Shown here piece by piece: positions 1-47,653 of a DNA stretch of 64,000 bases. The stretch lies in assembly GCA_017654935.2 (NCBI GenBank), contig CM065699.1, positions 47,953,456 through 48,017,455 on the forward strand, read 5' to 3'. The number at the start of each line of letters is the position of its first letter. Position 1 is the stretch's first letter. Under the pieces are notes generated by a model, which was not told the origin of the DNA, ran no database searches, and was given only the letters and a program-made list of their open reading frames with translations. The DNA is from Phymorhynchus buccinoides. Taxonomy: Eukaryota; Mollusca; Gastropoda; Neogastropoda; Raphitomidae. Made by a program: the position numbers and the translations under genes.

Positions 1-47
<47 letters not shown>

Positions 48-49
<2 letters not shown>

Positions 50-115
50 AGATTTTACATGGAAGAGGGAGGATTGGTTAGAGATTGACAAGCACCCCAA
101 GAACAAGCAAGCTAC
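48..115 (+). pseudogene. degenerate 3'-edge copy of the MARCHF6 exon preceding E1 (copy A)
   Basis: This segment matches 174-235 closely (shared GATTGGTTAGAGATTGACAA and CACCCCAA) but has a damaged end, with CTACC in place of CTAGG. In the useful frame it reads DWLEIDKHP, resembling the residues that precede E1 in MARCHF6 (human ...WLEH...). It lies between GA microsatellites. The intact exon should lie to the left of the window. Inference rests on the neighbouring copy and the phase match described there. Confidence 0.6.
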
Positions 116-127
116 CAGAGAGAGGGA

Positions 128-173
<46 letters not shown>

Positions 174-175
<2 letters not shown>

Positions 176-235
176 AGATGGAAGAGGGCGGATTGGTTAG
201 AGATTGACAAGCACCCCAACAGCAACCAAGCTAGG
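174..235 (+). pseudogene. 3'-edge copy of the MARCHF6 exon preceding E1 (copy B), with donor
   Basis: From 191 the frame reads DWLEIDKHPNSNQAR and ends at AGG|GTGAGA, a good donor in phase 0, exactly the phase needed to join E1 at 365. The upstream side is a GA repeat rather than a polypyrimidine acceptor, so this is more likely a duplicated exon edge than a complete exon. A less likely alternative is that it is the functional exon with an unusual acceptor. Confidence 0.6.
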
Positions 236-364
236 GTGAGAGAGAGACAGAGACAGAAAGGCAAGAGAGAGAGAGAGAGACTGGAAGACGAGAGAGAGAG
301 CAGATCCTACATGCTTATTTACTTCTTTTCAACCCTTCGTTCATTTCCTCTGTCTGATCCCCAG

Positions 365-36437
<36,073 letters not shown>

Positions 36438-36614
36438 TTGGCCGACACTGACCCACAAGGAGATATAAATAGCGTGCGGGAAAACCCGCGAAGGAAGGAT
36501 GTGATGATGATGATGATAATGATGATGATGACAGTGATAGAGAGGGAGAAAGAGGTCTGTGTGTGTATGTGCGTGCGGTAGGTAGGTGAGTGCATTGTGT
36601 GAGTGCGCGCATCC

Positions 36615-36654
<40 letters not shown>

Positions 36655-37620
36655 GTGTGTGCGTACGTGCGTGTGCGCGCATATGCATGGTTGCAAAAGT
36701 ACAGAGAGTAAAAGATTGTAAGACCTGGCTTGTGGCATTAGAAAACTGTAGGAAAAGAGAAGGCTGAACTTTGTTCAGATTTATACATTTCTTTTTCTTT
36801 AGAAAGGGTAGGGGTGGGGGGGAGAGTGGCGGTTGGAGGGAAGGGGTGAGGGAAGAGGAGTAGGGTAGGGCAGAGGGGGGGGGGGTGGGTGTAAGAGAAG
36901 GGTAGTCGTAGGTATTGGAGAATTGGAGAGATTGAGCGTGAAGGATGTAAAGATTTTGTTGCTTGATTTTGCTGCATTTTTGCCCCACAAGAAACTTTGT
37001 TTATAAAACAAAGTAAAGTGCAGGTAGCTTCTAGAAGTTCAGGAAATGTGTACTACGCATGCACGCACTCTGACACGCACGCACAGCACACAAACACACA
37101 CTGCTTCACTGCTTGCATTTACGCACATACACTCATGCATATAATGGACATGTGCGTCATCCTTTTCGCAAAGCAGAATCATCCGTGAACACAACTAAAA
37201 GAAACTTCTTTATTTTTTTTATCGGAACGAAAAACATGTTCAAGGTGGTATGCGTGCAGGGAAAAAAAGAAAAAAGATTGAGTGAATGAACGTGTTTGAA
37301 AAAGGTGTGCATGTTTTTTTTTAAGCGTGCAAGATCTGTGTAGCAAATCGAACGGCAAGTACTAGTCTCACTCTCAGCCCCCCAAAAATATGGCAAAGAG
37401 GGGAAGAAAACAAAAACTATTTGCAGGAGGTTTGGAAAAAAATGACGAGGGGATGGGTGGGGTGGAGGGGAGGGGATGGGTTGGGAAAATATGAAGGCTC
37501 CATCCCACTCTGCCCCCCCCCCCCCCCCCCCGACTAAACTGTGTTCCCTTTTTGAGATTCTTCTCCTTCTGTGGACCTTACCCGGCTGGTTTTAGTGAAA
37601 GAGAAATAAATTAAGCGTGC
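36438..37620 (+). other. presumed MARCHF6 3' UTR
   Basis: No coding similarity. It contains GATGAT repeats (36501-36530), a (GT)n run at 36617-36660, G-rich tracts (36805-36890) and T-rich stretches. The length is inferred from the first AATAAA after the stop. Confidence 0.5.
37605..37610 (+). terminator. candidate poly(A) signal AATAAA with GT-rich downstream element
   Basis: The first AATAAA after the MARCHF6 stop. About 20 bases downstream is TTTGTGTGTGTGTGTGTGTC (37627-37645), the GU-rich element expected for cleavage and polyadenylation. Not proven; alternative sites may exist downstream. Confidence 0.5.
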
Positions 37621-37921
37621 GCTGCTTTGTGTGTGTGTGTGTGTCTGTTGTCGATATTTCTGTGTTTTGTGTGTGTGTGTGTGTGTGTGTTTGTGGTTTT
37701 TTTCCTTCAATGTTAGAACTGTCACTTTTTCATAAAGCATGACATTTCTTTTAACTTTTAACTTCCCGAAAGTTTCCTTGTTGCACCGACACTATTTTGT
37801 TTTATATATTTTTTTTTTTTACTCCTTTCAATTTTCATGTATTGTTGAATGAAATATATGCTGGGATTATCTTTTCTTTCTTTTTTTTAACCCTCTTAAA
37901 ATAAAAACCCAATTGCTATCG

Positions 37922-38101
37922 CAGTGGAACTTCCTTTACAAGACCTTCAAAAAATCATCCAAAATGAGGTCTTAAATGGGAGTGAGTTGTATAAGGGAGG
38001 TGATTTTAATACTTACAAAGAAGGGCAATGTCTCGGAGAAGTAGGTCTTCAGTGGGAGGGAGTCTTATAACGGGGGTCTTATAAGGGAGGTTCCGCTGTA
38101 T
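37922..38101. mobile_element. M4 TIR element
   Basis: CAGTGGAACTTCCTTTACAA at the left and TATAAGGGAGGTTCCGCTG at the right are inverted. Interior GTCTTATAAGGGAG motifs as at 28573. Non-coding, non-autonomous. Confidence 0.7.
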
Positions 38102-38653
38102 TGATGTTTTCAGTCAAGGTTGTATGTTTATGATTTCAAAGCTCTGCCAGTCATATTTACCCCCCAAAAAGAATTATTCTTAGAAATAAATCGATTTTGA
38201 GTTACTCTGATGCATGTTGCTTTCAGGATGTCCTGCAGTTCAGGTTTTTTTTGTCCAGGATGTCCTGAAGTTCAGGATTATTGCCTGGAGCCGGCGTCGC
38301 TGGATTATGAGAATTTGAGAAGCTGCATTTTGCTGGTTACAGAGGTCATGAAGTTTAACCAGAAGTGAAAGTGCAACGAGAGCCTGTCAATTACATTGGA
38401 AACTGTTGTTTCCCTTCAGCTTCCAGGGGGCATTGCCCCCCCCCCCCTCCCCCCCAGGAGGGGCGCTGTCCCTGCACCAGGGGGCCTGGGGGCCCCTGGA
38501 CCCCCTGCCTTGCAGGATTTTTGAAATTTCCCTGGAGCAGCCATGCTGATGGAACATTTGAAAAAGACAATTGTGCGACATGGTAACAGGTGTGAACCCC
38601 ACGAATCTAAATCATTTTTCCGTGCTTAAATCTGAACAAAATTTATGCTGACT
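38102..38653. other. downstream segment with R2-like hairpin block
   Basis: GGATGTCCTG(C/A)AGTTCAGG is duplicated at 38225-38275. A C-rich/G-rich block at 38405-38515 (GGGCCTGGGGGCCCCTGGAC) resembles the hairpin near the end of R2. Nothing coding. Confidence 0.45.
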
Positions 38654-39234
38654 ACCGTATTTTTCGGACTATAAGGCGATATTTTTGTCTCCAATTTCGA
38701 CCTATGCACCTAATAAACGAGGGCGCCCTATTAGTGAACAAAGTCGTGAGAAGAGAGGCAATGATTGCCGTACTTGGTACAGTCTGCTGTGAATCACAAC
38801 ATCGAAAGTGGTAACGAGTCGCCGATACGACAAATACTCACGTTAAAATGCTTCAAAATCCCTCTGAGATACCGTCCAACAGATGCCATAACCCTTCATT
38901 GGATGTAAAAAGCATCGTTGTAGAGCTTAAAATGCCATAATTCTACCAGTTTTTGTGAAGAAAAGTCCAAACACAACAACCGGAAATCACAAAAACGGAA
39001 GTTCGATTATTTGAGAAGGGAGCCGACTCTCGTTCATGACGGCAGTAATGGCGGTCGGTAAGCTTTTACAGGACATGTACGGGCTTCAAACTTCGCGACT
39101 TTCTTTTGCGAGGTGTGTATCGCCTTATAAACGAGGGCGCCTTTTACTTTAATTTTTTCAGATTTTTCTTGAAAATTGCCCTATTCGCCTTGTAGTTGTA
39201 CCCAGCAGCGCCTAATGATCCGAAAAATATGGTA
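38654..39234. mobile_element. M2 TIR element, long subfamily
   Basis: ACCGTATTTTTCGGACTATA ... TGATCCGAAAAATATGGTA. Same length and content as 11466-12016 (ATGATTGCCGTACTTGGTAC, GGAAGTTCGATTATTTGAGA, ACGAGGGCGCCTTTTACTTT). Confidence 0.75.
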
Positions 39235-39873
39235 CTTGGCAAGCATGAAGCTTAAAAAACAAAAGTTGTTGAGTTTGAAAGAGCATTATCCACTTTTTAT
39301 TTCTCACTGCTTTGGAAATGCAACATTATCATTATGGCTTATGTTGTGACATGTGTTTGTCTCCGAACTGAAACCATTTTTAATATGGACCGTGTTCATT
39401 TTAAGTGTTTGCAAAGCTTTCAAGTTACAAATTTGAATCTGAGAAAATATGTTGCACTGCAGGCACTACAAACTTTGAAATGGTGGCATGCAAAAAATCA
39501 ACACAAATGTGTTTTTATTTACTTTTCCCCCCCCTTTCTGCCCCCCCCCCCCCCCCCCCCCCCCCCCAGTTTTTGTCTAGAATATTTCAAAATATTCGTT
39601 TTAAGGTGACAGGTCCTGTCCTAACCATCCTCCATACTTTTCGACTTGGAAAAAGAGTTATAGTCTTTCGTTGTGTGGGTGAGAATTATTATTATTATTA
39701 GCAGTATTTTTCTTCATTATGTATTTGTCAAAGTGACTTTGTTTGTGAGTTGTGGGTTGGTTTTTGGTGAACATTATCGTTACTGTTTGTGTTTGTAGGG
39801 GGTTGGTTTCAGAGTTTGTCTCCATTCTCTTTTCTTCGTTTTAAGATCTGTGTTTTCGGAGAATGATTGAAAG

Positions 39874-39927
<54 letters not shown>

Positions 39928-41050
39928 TCAGTGTGTGTAAGAAAAAAGAAAGTGTGTATACACATGTGTGGATGCATGTCTGTCTGGGTCAGTATCTGTG
40001 TTTGTGTGGATATCTGTGTGTGTGATCAAAAAGCCTGAATGTCACAAAGAGTGATTTCTTCGGAACTTGCAAAGAATGAAGCCAACTTTCTTCCAGGTGG
40101 GAAGTGTTAAGTATGGCAACAGAGGCAGTGAGTGAGTTCGCAATGAGGGTGGGAGTTTTTTTTATAAAAACGGCTTCAGTCAGCTGCGGACTGCGAACTC
40201 TTTGTACTCTCAGGCTTTTCGGTGTGATGCAAAGATTTACATTGTCTGGCTAATTTTGGATAGTTACGCATGTAAAAATACAGTGCGACTGACGATGGAG
40301 ATAGGAAAAAACACAATGATGCACAAATGCGTTCATTTCAAATCTTTCTCTTTACTTCGCTCGTACAGTGTGGTGTCGTTTGTGCAATGGGTGTGTATAT
40401 GGTGTGTATGTACTTTCATGTAAATTTACTCAAGCTGCCATACAAAATTATGGATGTGTGTGTATCGTTACGTATGTACGGACTACCGGGAAAAAAGTCT
40501 ATTGTACATGAGCTTGCCAGAAACTGAGCGTGTTTGAATATGAACTCATTTAGAAAATAAACATAAGAAGAAAAAAAAAAAATGAAATTTGTTATAAGAT
40601 ATAGACAATTTTCAGTTGACCAGCCAGTCGGAAGTTTTTGGTTTAACATTTATTTTTTTATACCATGGATGACAAATTCCAAAAGGTCCTGGCTGTCTGC
40701 TTGGTTAGAGGAGCATTTTTTTTTTGGGGGGGGCTGAGTCTTTTTCTCCTGAATTAGTATTGCTGGAAATGGGTTGAAACATTTAAGCAACACAAAACAA
40801 GGGATTTATAATTTAACTGATGGCGTTTTGATGATTAGATTAAGAAGGGATAATGCATTACTGGTAATTATTAATGTTGGAGTTATAAAGAACATATTAA
40901 AAGCGTGTTTAGTCAATCTTTTTTTTTTTTTTTTTTTTACATGTGCGCTTGTATGTGTGTGTGTGTGTGTGTTTAGTGGAGATGCATGTGTGTTTGTGTG
41001 TCTGTGTCTCTGTGTGTGTATGTAGATGACAGCAGGTATATAAAACTACT
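39235..41050. other. downstream segment, microsatellites only
   Basis: C run at 39540-39567, a (TTA) run near 39688, (GA)n at 39891-39925 with GT flanks, (T)n at 40919-40938 and GT-rich 40951-41025. No gene or coding repeat recognised. Confidence 0.55.
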
Positions 41051-41528
41051 GCCGTAATTTACGGCCCATAAGGCAACACAGCGCATAAGGCTTTTAAAAA
41101 AAATTCATAATTTGAACAAAGATAGGGCGCAAAGAAATCAAAAAAAAGAAAGAACGAAACGATCAGCGAAAGTAACATCATTACAGGGCCAGTGACGGAA
41201 GTGGAAGCCTAACAAACATCATATGCCATCCGTTTTGTCTTGGGCATGATGAGGGTTGTTTGATCCGATCAGTGCTAGGTCTATTGCTGTGTCCGATTGT
41301 GATCACGGAAGAGATACGATCGTGAAGCGAAAGTGCAATGTGAGTGAACTGTTGTCGGTTTGTTGTGGAAGCTACCAGAGCATGGTGAGTTGTTCATTTC
41401 AACTCTCGACCCCCTTACTTTTTTCTGTTTAGAGTATAGAAAGGGCGCATGCGACGGATTGGGCGCAGGGGTCAAAGTTCAGTAAAAAAAAAAAAGTAGA
41501 GCGCGTAATGGGCCGTAAATTACGGTAA
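41051..41528. mobile_element. M2-like TIR element (CCGTAATTTACGGCCCATAA)
   Basis: GCCGTAATTTACGGCCCATA at the left is mirrored by ATGGGCCGTAAATTACGGTA at the right over about 20 bp. The interior (AGCGCATAAGGC, GGGCGCAAAG, AGAGCGCGTAA) carries the same 'NNGCGCATAAGG' theme as M2. No coding capacity. Confidence 0.7.
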
Positions 41529-41929
41529 TAAAAAAAAGTAATTCACTGTATATACTGCAAAGAGAGAGAGAGAGAGAAAGACAGAGTGAGAGAAAGAGGG
41601 TTGGTGTTGTTATATTCCGCGTCATGTCACCACATTGTGTCGGTCGTTCCGTCATGCCGCTATTCTTCAATTGTAGAGATTTCTCACCATTAACACTGGA
41701 CAAAGCTATTAACTAACTATTATTAAAGATCTTCGTGTTGTTCTTGGACGAAACGTGTTCGCTCTGTTGACAAACAAAATGTCGAATGGATTGTGGAGTG
41801 TGGTCGTTTGGTTTATCATCTCTTGTTGGACTTAGTTCTGCAAAAGCAGGAGTGCCTCAGAATTGGAGAAAGTGGGTCCGAGTCTCGTGCTCTCAAGTTC
41901 ACTCTGTCTGTTAGTCTGTCAGTCTCTGT

Positions 41930-41977
41930 TTCCTCTCTCTCTCGATCTCTAAATTTCTGTCTGTCTCTCTATCTTTT

Positions 41978-42025
<48 letters not shown>

Positions 42026-42232
42026 TCTGTCTCTCACTCTGTTTGTGTCTGCTTCTGTGTGTGTGTGTGTCTCTCTCTCTCTACCCCCCCCCCCCCCCTC
42101 TCTCTCTCTCTCTCTTCCCCCCCCCCCTCTCTCTCTCTCTCTGTCTCCCCCTCTCTCTCTCTCTCTCTACCCCCCCCCTCTCTCTCTCTCTCCCCCCCCC
42201 CCCCCCTCTCTCTTTCTCTCTCTGCTGGTGTC
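41930..42232. repeat. CT microsatellite with poly(C) interruptions
   Basis: (CT)n/(TC)n tracts at 41982-42020, 42069-42080 and 42098-42215 alternate with runs of C. Open frames here on both strands are low-complexity artefacts. Confidence 0.9.
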
Positions 42233-42299
42233 GGTGTGCATGACTCTGTGGTGCTAGCCAATTTCGCCTTGGCTTAAGGCTGTGTCAGACCAATTGACA

Positions 42300-42575
42300 T
42301 AGGCTAGAACACCAAGGCTACATCACTGCTGAGACAGCTGCACTGGCTCCCTGTTGATGCGAGAGTCGAATACAAAGTGTCCACTCTCGCCTATCGTTAT
42401 TTCGAAGGCACTCTTCCTGACTACCTCTCTTCTCTCCTCTCCTCAGATCGAGCAACAATCTCCCTTTCTGTCTCCACAGCTCTCCCGCTGTTATCCTTTT
42501 GGTTTTCAGTTATATACTAATGCCACCGCTTGGAATAATTTTGAAAAACTATCCATTATAATCATAACTTATCAT
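42300..42575 (+). pseudogene. LINE reverse transcriptase C-terminal fragment
   Basis: Translating from ACATCACTGCTGAGACAG gives TSLLRQLHWLPVDARVEYKV then STLAYRYFEGTLPDYLSSLL, the conserved post-RT motif HWLPV..R..YK. A frame change leads to TNATAWNNFEKL, the decayed 'WN.LP' motif. Different lineage from the 20770 relic. Confidence 0.85.
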
Positions 42576-42889
42576 ATCATATCATATCATGGCACTATAG
42601 GCTTTTCAGCCTTTTGCCCTCTAGATTGGTTCTTTTTGTTATTTATGTTGTATCGGCATTGCCGATCGACTACTTAGGCAGTCGTGTTTTATTTATCTAA
42701 TTTATTTAAATTTACTGAATACACAATATTTTGAAAATATCGATCTAATGAGTTCTTGAATGCATTTAGTGACGATTTATAGACGATGATAACTGAAAGC
42801 GACACACCCTTTGGCACAATGAGAATGAGACTTGTAACAATAATCTGACCACATTTGGCTTACACACACACACTCACACATACTTAGTA

Positions 42890-43363
42890 CAGGGTTCATA
42901 GGGGCCTTACCAGTCCTTATAAGTCTTGACCAATTGAAATCTCCAAGTAAGGCCTTACATGTGCTTGCATTCACTTCAAGGTCCTTACAAGTCCTGACAG
43001 CTGCCATAAACTGCCCTGAGCAGCAAGACCATACTCAAAATAGATCGCAGAAGCTGCACTTTTACACTTGAAAAACATCGCTCAGCACCTACTCCACCTT
43101 ACCCCCCTCCCCCACCTTCCCGTTTCAACTGACTGTTTAGCAGACGAACGATGCACCATGAGTTGTCAAGAGAAACTGGACTGAAATCTCGTTCTTTATC
43201 CTGGTGTCGTTTTGCCTGCCATAGTTTTTGTAACTGCTTAGACATTGTTCACAATGCTGGGAAAGTGTTCCTTTCAAGATCGTTGGCTAAAAGATGGACA
43301 TTATCCTTAGGCCTACAGGTCCTTACTCTTGGGGATAGCTGAAAGCCCTGGAAACCCTGTAGT
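42890..43363. mobile_element. possible hAT-like element (CAGGGTTC...GAAACCCTG)
   Basis: ACAGGGTTCATAGGGGCCTT at the left and CCTGGAAACCCTGTA at the right are approximately inverted with CAGGG ends. Internal GTCCTTA(C/T)AAGTC repeats. No transposase. Moderate to low confidence. Confidence 0.4.
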
Positions 43364-43369
43364 ATTAAT

Positions 43370-43480
43370 GTACGCGTATGTGCACGAGCGTGCACACATG
43401 CACACACACTCACACACACATACTTAGTATTAATGTACGCGCGCGCACACACACACATAATGATAATGTGAGCGTGCGCG
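43370..43480. repeat. CA/CG dinucleotide-rich duplicated block
   Basis: TTAGTATTAATGTACGCG and ACACACACTCACACACACAT occur twice. Alternating purine-pyrimidine sequence (GTACGCGCGCGCACACACAC) could favour Z-DNA. Confidence 0.75.
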
Positions 43481-43564
43481 CACCTTGAGAGAAAGACCGA
43501 TTCATGTGTACACTGTCACTTCAGGCATCGAATAACCAAGCCGAAGGTATGTAGGCCTATTTAC

Positions 43565-44392
43565 TAAAAGTTAACAGATGCTGCAGTAAAGAGCAAATTA
43601 TATACTATGAAGAATGGTAATACTATAAATGAAATAATAAAATGTACAGAAGAGAAGGATTTAGGTGTAATAATGGATAAAAACCTTAAATTTGATTGTC
43701 ATATTCACGAAGCTGTAAAGAAGGCAAATAAAATGCTAGGAATTATTAAGCGAACCTTTTGTTACATAGATAATGATATTTTTTACATTTGTTTAAAGGA
43801 TTAGTTAGACCTTGTTTAGAATACGGAAATGTTGTGTGGTCTCCATATTTGAAAAGACAATCACTGATGATAGAGAGAGTGCAAAGAAGGGCTACAAAAT
43901 TGATAAGAGGATTCCAAAATTATTCCTACAGGGAAAGACTAGAGCTCCTTAAATTACCTTCTTTAAAGGCTAGAAGAGTCAGGAGTGATTTAATTCAATG
44001 CTTCAAAATAGTTAACAATATTGATGACCTAAATATACAAGATTTTTTTAAATGATCAAATGTTGACAAAACTAGAAACAGTGTTGACAAAATATTTATT
44101 GAATATAGTAAGACTAACATTAGAAAATACTGTTTTACTAACAGAACTGCACCTTTGTGGAACAAGTTACCAACTAATATTAAACAAGCACCTAATACTA
44201 ACACTTTCAAAAATCTATTAGATAACTGGGAATATTATAAAAATTTGACATATGAATATGATGAATGATTATCTAAAACCTGAGTGCACAATAAAACCTT
44301 GTACGTTAAAAATCATATTATTAAGGATGGGACGCTTGAAAGCCTAACGGCTATGTTTTTAGTCCCTAGTAACCTAACCTAACCTAACCACA
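43565..44392 (+). pseudogene. LINE reverse transcriptase C-terminus with one frameshift and a stop
   Basis: Frame 1 (43607-43802): CTEEKDLGVIMDKNLKFDCH and VKKANKMLGIIKRTF. Frame 2 (43789 on): LVRPCLEYGNVVWSPYLKRQ, IERVQRRATKLIRGFQNYSY and LPSLKARRVRSDLIQCFKIV. After TGA at 44053: IRKYCFTNRTAPLWNKLP. The 'EYGNVVWSPY..R....E.VQRRATK.I' block is diagnostic of non-LTR elements. The 3' end reads AACCTAACCTAACCTAACC before CA repeats. AT-rich compared with its surroundings. Confidence 0.93.
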
Positions 44393-44394
44393 CG

Positions 44395-44425
44395 CGCACG
44401 CACGCACACACACACACACACACAT

Positions 44426-44495
<70 letters not shown>
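44395..44495. repeat. CA microsatellite
   Basis: ACGCACGCACACACACACAC and a long pure (CA)n to 44494. Confidence 0.95.
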
Positions 44496-44496
<1 letters not shown>

Positions 44497-44569
44497 GACG
44501 CCATACGCGCACTCGCTCACATACACACCCCCTTACCTACTTACCACACACAAACATTTACACACACCA

Positions 44570-45125
44570 GGGAGAAGCTGAGCGAAGCTCGCGGCGACAG
44601 GTCGCAATCTCTTTTTGCTCCGATTTTGCACGAGTGCACGTACTTACACGACTTAGTTTCCTTTTCTCTCCTGTTTTCTTCACTACATCTGCTTTTCAAG
44701 CGAGCCTGCAATGGAGATTTTGTTGCAGTCTTGTTCCATTTTTATTGTGTTTCGCGTTGTTCCTAGTGGCTGTTTGGTTTATTTATCAATTGGAACTTGG
44801 TTCTTTTGTTTAATTGAGAACGCTGGTGAGTCAAGCATCAAACGTCAAAACATCAAATTAAAATGGTGAAGAACGGAACGGTGGTAAACTTGTAGGGTTA
44901 AGCCTACCTGCAAGCGAAGGACACGCAGGTTCTCTCTCCATCTGTTCATTCAGTATACTGTGTCCTTGTATTGCAATAGTAGTACTGTTTGTCTGTCAAC
45001 GAAGCTCCTGGTTAGTAAATTAATATTACTAGCGCAACGCCCCGTACCGGTAACGCCTAGTACAGGTAACGCCAAGTACCGGGAGCGCTGAGTACCGGTT
45101 TCGCCGGGTCCGTGAAATATTATAT
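44570..45125. other. interspersed repeat with CGCCAAGTACCGG motifs
   Basis: AGCTGAGCGAAGCTCGCGGC starts a block typical of dispersed elements. Tandem ACCGGTAACGCC(T/A)AGTAC motifs at 45046-45105. Continuous with the duplication that follows; coding capacity not recognised. Confidence 0.4.
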
Positions 45126-45770
45126 TTTTACTTTTGTGGCTGAAAACCCAATTTTTAGATCCCTACTACTTTCAAGGCCTACCGATCTCCATGACCTTGA
45201 CCGTGACCTTGATCGGTATGCAATCATCAGAACAACCGTAAGCCAAAGTACCTACATGCCAAGTTTGAAGTCCCTAAGATCAACGGTGTGGACGTTATAG
45301 CCCCTTAAATATTTTCTGTTTACAAGGTCATACACCAAGGTGAAGGTCACAACGGCTATAATTTATGCGCGGATGCCTTCCTCTCATGGTGACACGCCAC
45401 CACACAAAATTGGAAACGATTCGGTGAAGCGGTTCGGGAGATATGCATAGGACAGAAAAACCCAATTATTAGACCCCTACCACTTTCAAGGCATACTGAT
45501 CTCCCTGACCTTGACCTTGACCTTCATTGGGACGCCATCAGCAGAACGGCCATAAGGGAAAGTACCTCCATGCCAAGTTTGAAGACTATAGGACCTGCGG
45601 TGTGGAAGTTATGGCCCCTTAACGGTTTTCGGTTTTCAAGGTCATACGCCAAGGTCAAGGTCAGGGCGGCAAAAAGTTTTGTGCGGATGCCTTCCTCTCA
45701 TGGGGACACAAAATTTGAAGCGATTCGGTCAAGCGGTTCGGGAGATCCTTGGGACAGACAGAAAAGAAGA
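45126..45770 (+). repeat. two diverged tandem copies of a roughly 340-bp element
   Basis: AAAACCCAATT(T/A)TTAGA(T/C)CC, GACCTTGACCGTGACCTTGA / GACCTTGACCTTGACCTTCA, TACATGCCAAGTTTGAAG / TCCATGCCAAGTTTGAAG, GATGCCTTCCTCTCATGG and AGCGGTTCGGGAGAT recur in order at 45140-45450 and 45460-45755. It ends in CAGACAGAAAAG. Looks like the 3' part of a common dispersed element. Confidence 0.75.
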
Positions 45771-46129
45771 ACAAACAAACAAAAAAAGGAAACAAACCTG
45801 AACGAAAACATACTCCTTTGCGATTGTAGATCGGCAAAGGACTAAAAGGAAAAACGAACTGAAAGCCTACTTAGTTAAGAGAGGTTCATCAACCATTGTA
45901 GCTCCGTTTTAATAAATCTGGGGACCCACAACTAAAACAAAAAAAACATTCATTCTTCTCCATGAACACCCCCAACCATCCCCGTCCCCCCCATCCCCCC
46001 CTTGAACACCCCCCACCACATCATCCACCATCCCCTCCATCAGCCCCCCTCCCCCCACCAGCCCCACTCCCCCCACCAGCCCCACTCATTTTCACTTTGA
46101 CCTCACGCACGCAGAGAGAGAGAGAGAGT

Positions 46130-46500
46130 GAGAGTAGTTCTTCTTCTTCTTCTTCTTCTTCTAAGTTCTTCTTCTTCAGTCGTTCAGGCATGTTTCTGTC
46201 AATTACGAACGTAGATGCATCATGCTGCTGTTATGCACCTAAGTAAGAATAATTAGGCCCAGCATGTCTGACTTCGGCTAGAGGAAATCTTTTTGAAAGT
46301 ATTTCTTGAAAAAAGGCGGGAGAATGGACCGGAAAGGCAGAACGATAGTAGATAACAGCATGCAAAGGGAAAAGGCAGAATCAAAGAGACTGACAGATTA
46401 GAGGTAGTTATAAGCACATAACTTCCAGAAGGTGGGGGAACTATTTGTACGGAAGACCCCCCCCCTCCCAGTATCCCTAGGGGGGGGGGGGGGGGGAAGC
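46130..46500 (-). mobile_element. G1 element
   Basis: TTCTTCTTCTTCTTCTTCTT (the GAA end in reverse), GATGCATCATGCTGCTGTTA, TGTCTGACTTCGGCTAGAGG, GGGAAAAGGCAGAATCAAAG and GGAACTATTTGTACGGAAGA, then C and G runs at the GGGGATACC site. Confidence 0.8.
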
Positions 46501-46554
46501 TTGCTGTGTTCTACTCCCCCCCCCCCCCACCCACCCCCACACCCACACCCCAGT

Positions 46555-46621
<67 letters not shown>

Positions 46622-46640
46622 CACTGTCTGTATAGCGAGG
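46501..46640. repeat. C-rich tract and CT microsatellite
   Basis: C-rich 46517-46550 and pure (CT)n at 46558-46616. Confidence 0.92.
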
Positions 46641-46904
46641 CAAGCAAAGAGCCAAAGACATTGAAAAGAAAAGACTAACATCCGGTCCCTTTTCTCTATA
46701 TGAGTAGTGAGGACAGAAACACTGGTTGTGTCCCTTTTAAACATCTTTATGACATAACACGTCGATAGGCCATTTGAATTCTCCGTTCAAATTGAGTCTT
46801 TGCATAGCCGCCACTAACGATCTCTATCAGCCAGGCTTGCCGTAACTCTTAAGTAGTCCATCTTCCCCTTTTAGAGTCTTTGGTTATGTGTCAAGTGTTG
46901 GTTG

Positions 46905-47425
46905 AAATTAGCGTCCTGCAAAATAACTCGGGTTATAGCACGCGTTTATGAACGGATGCTGTTGACATTTGCACGACGATAGTCACTATCCCTGGTCACG
47001 CATGTTCCAAATCTCGAGTCAATGTCGGGTCTGGTTACGCCGCGGTTTGTGAAAATGTGAAGCTGCCTGTCGGCGCCCGTATCTCCAGCATTTCTGAATC
47101 GATTCGCTTCCGGTCTGGCACACGAATAGTCCCCGGCCCCGGTCATCTTCCTGCCAAATTCGAAGGCAATCGGCCCAGAAACGCCGGAGATACGGGCGCC
47201 GAGAGGCCGGCGGATGCGCGTTTCGCGCATTTGCGAAACCGCGCAAATGATACGGCCGCCTCGGTTGCTATTGCCATCGCCCAGTTAGGGCTCACAGTAA
47301 ATTTGAAGCGATTCGGTAGAAAAACGGCGGAGTTATAAGCCTGTTTTGTGCTTCAGACAGACAGACAGACAGACAGACAGACACACACACGGACACTTGG
47401 CTTTTTACTATATGATGATGATTTG
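46905..47425. mobile_element. dispersed element with CAGA repeat end
   Basis: GGCGCCCGTATCTCCAGCAT (47072) and CCGGAGATACGGGCGCCGAG (47190) are inverted. The block ends AAGCGATTCGGTAGAAAAAC, GGAGTTATAAGCCTG and (CAGA)n at 47355-47380, much like the end of the 45.1-45.8 kb element. Open frames here are not recognisable proteins. Confidence 0.45.
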
Positions 47426-47653
47426 ACTGAGAACGGCGTTTCCTGTTCCCCATATACCGTGCTGTGCTGTGCAAATGTGACGGTGTTGAGCGTCGCTGAT
47501 ATTGCGCTACTTTATCTAGCAACTGTAGTGCTTAGTCGTTTAGGTTGTGACAGCTTTGCCAATTCAAACTGCGACCGAATCTGCGTTTAGACTTAATATT
47601 AACTTTTCCTTTTTGCTCCTCTTTTTTCCTCGGTTGTGTGTGTGTTATCAAAC

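Larger units (their letters stand above)
1..310. repeat. GA/AG microsatellite tracts around the exon-edge copies
   Basis: AG/GA dinucleotide runs at 1-44, 132-173 and discontinuously 236-302 surround the two exon-edge copies. A third trace of the copy start (GAGCAGATCCTACATG) appears near 297. The arrangement suggests duplication mediated by the microsatellites. Confidence 0.85.
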
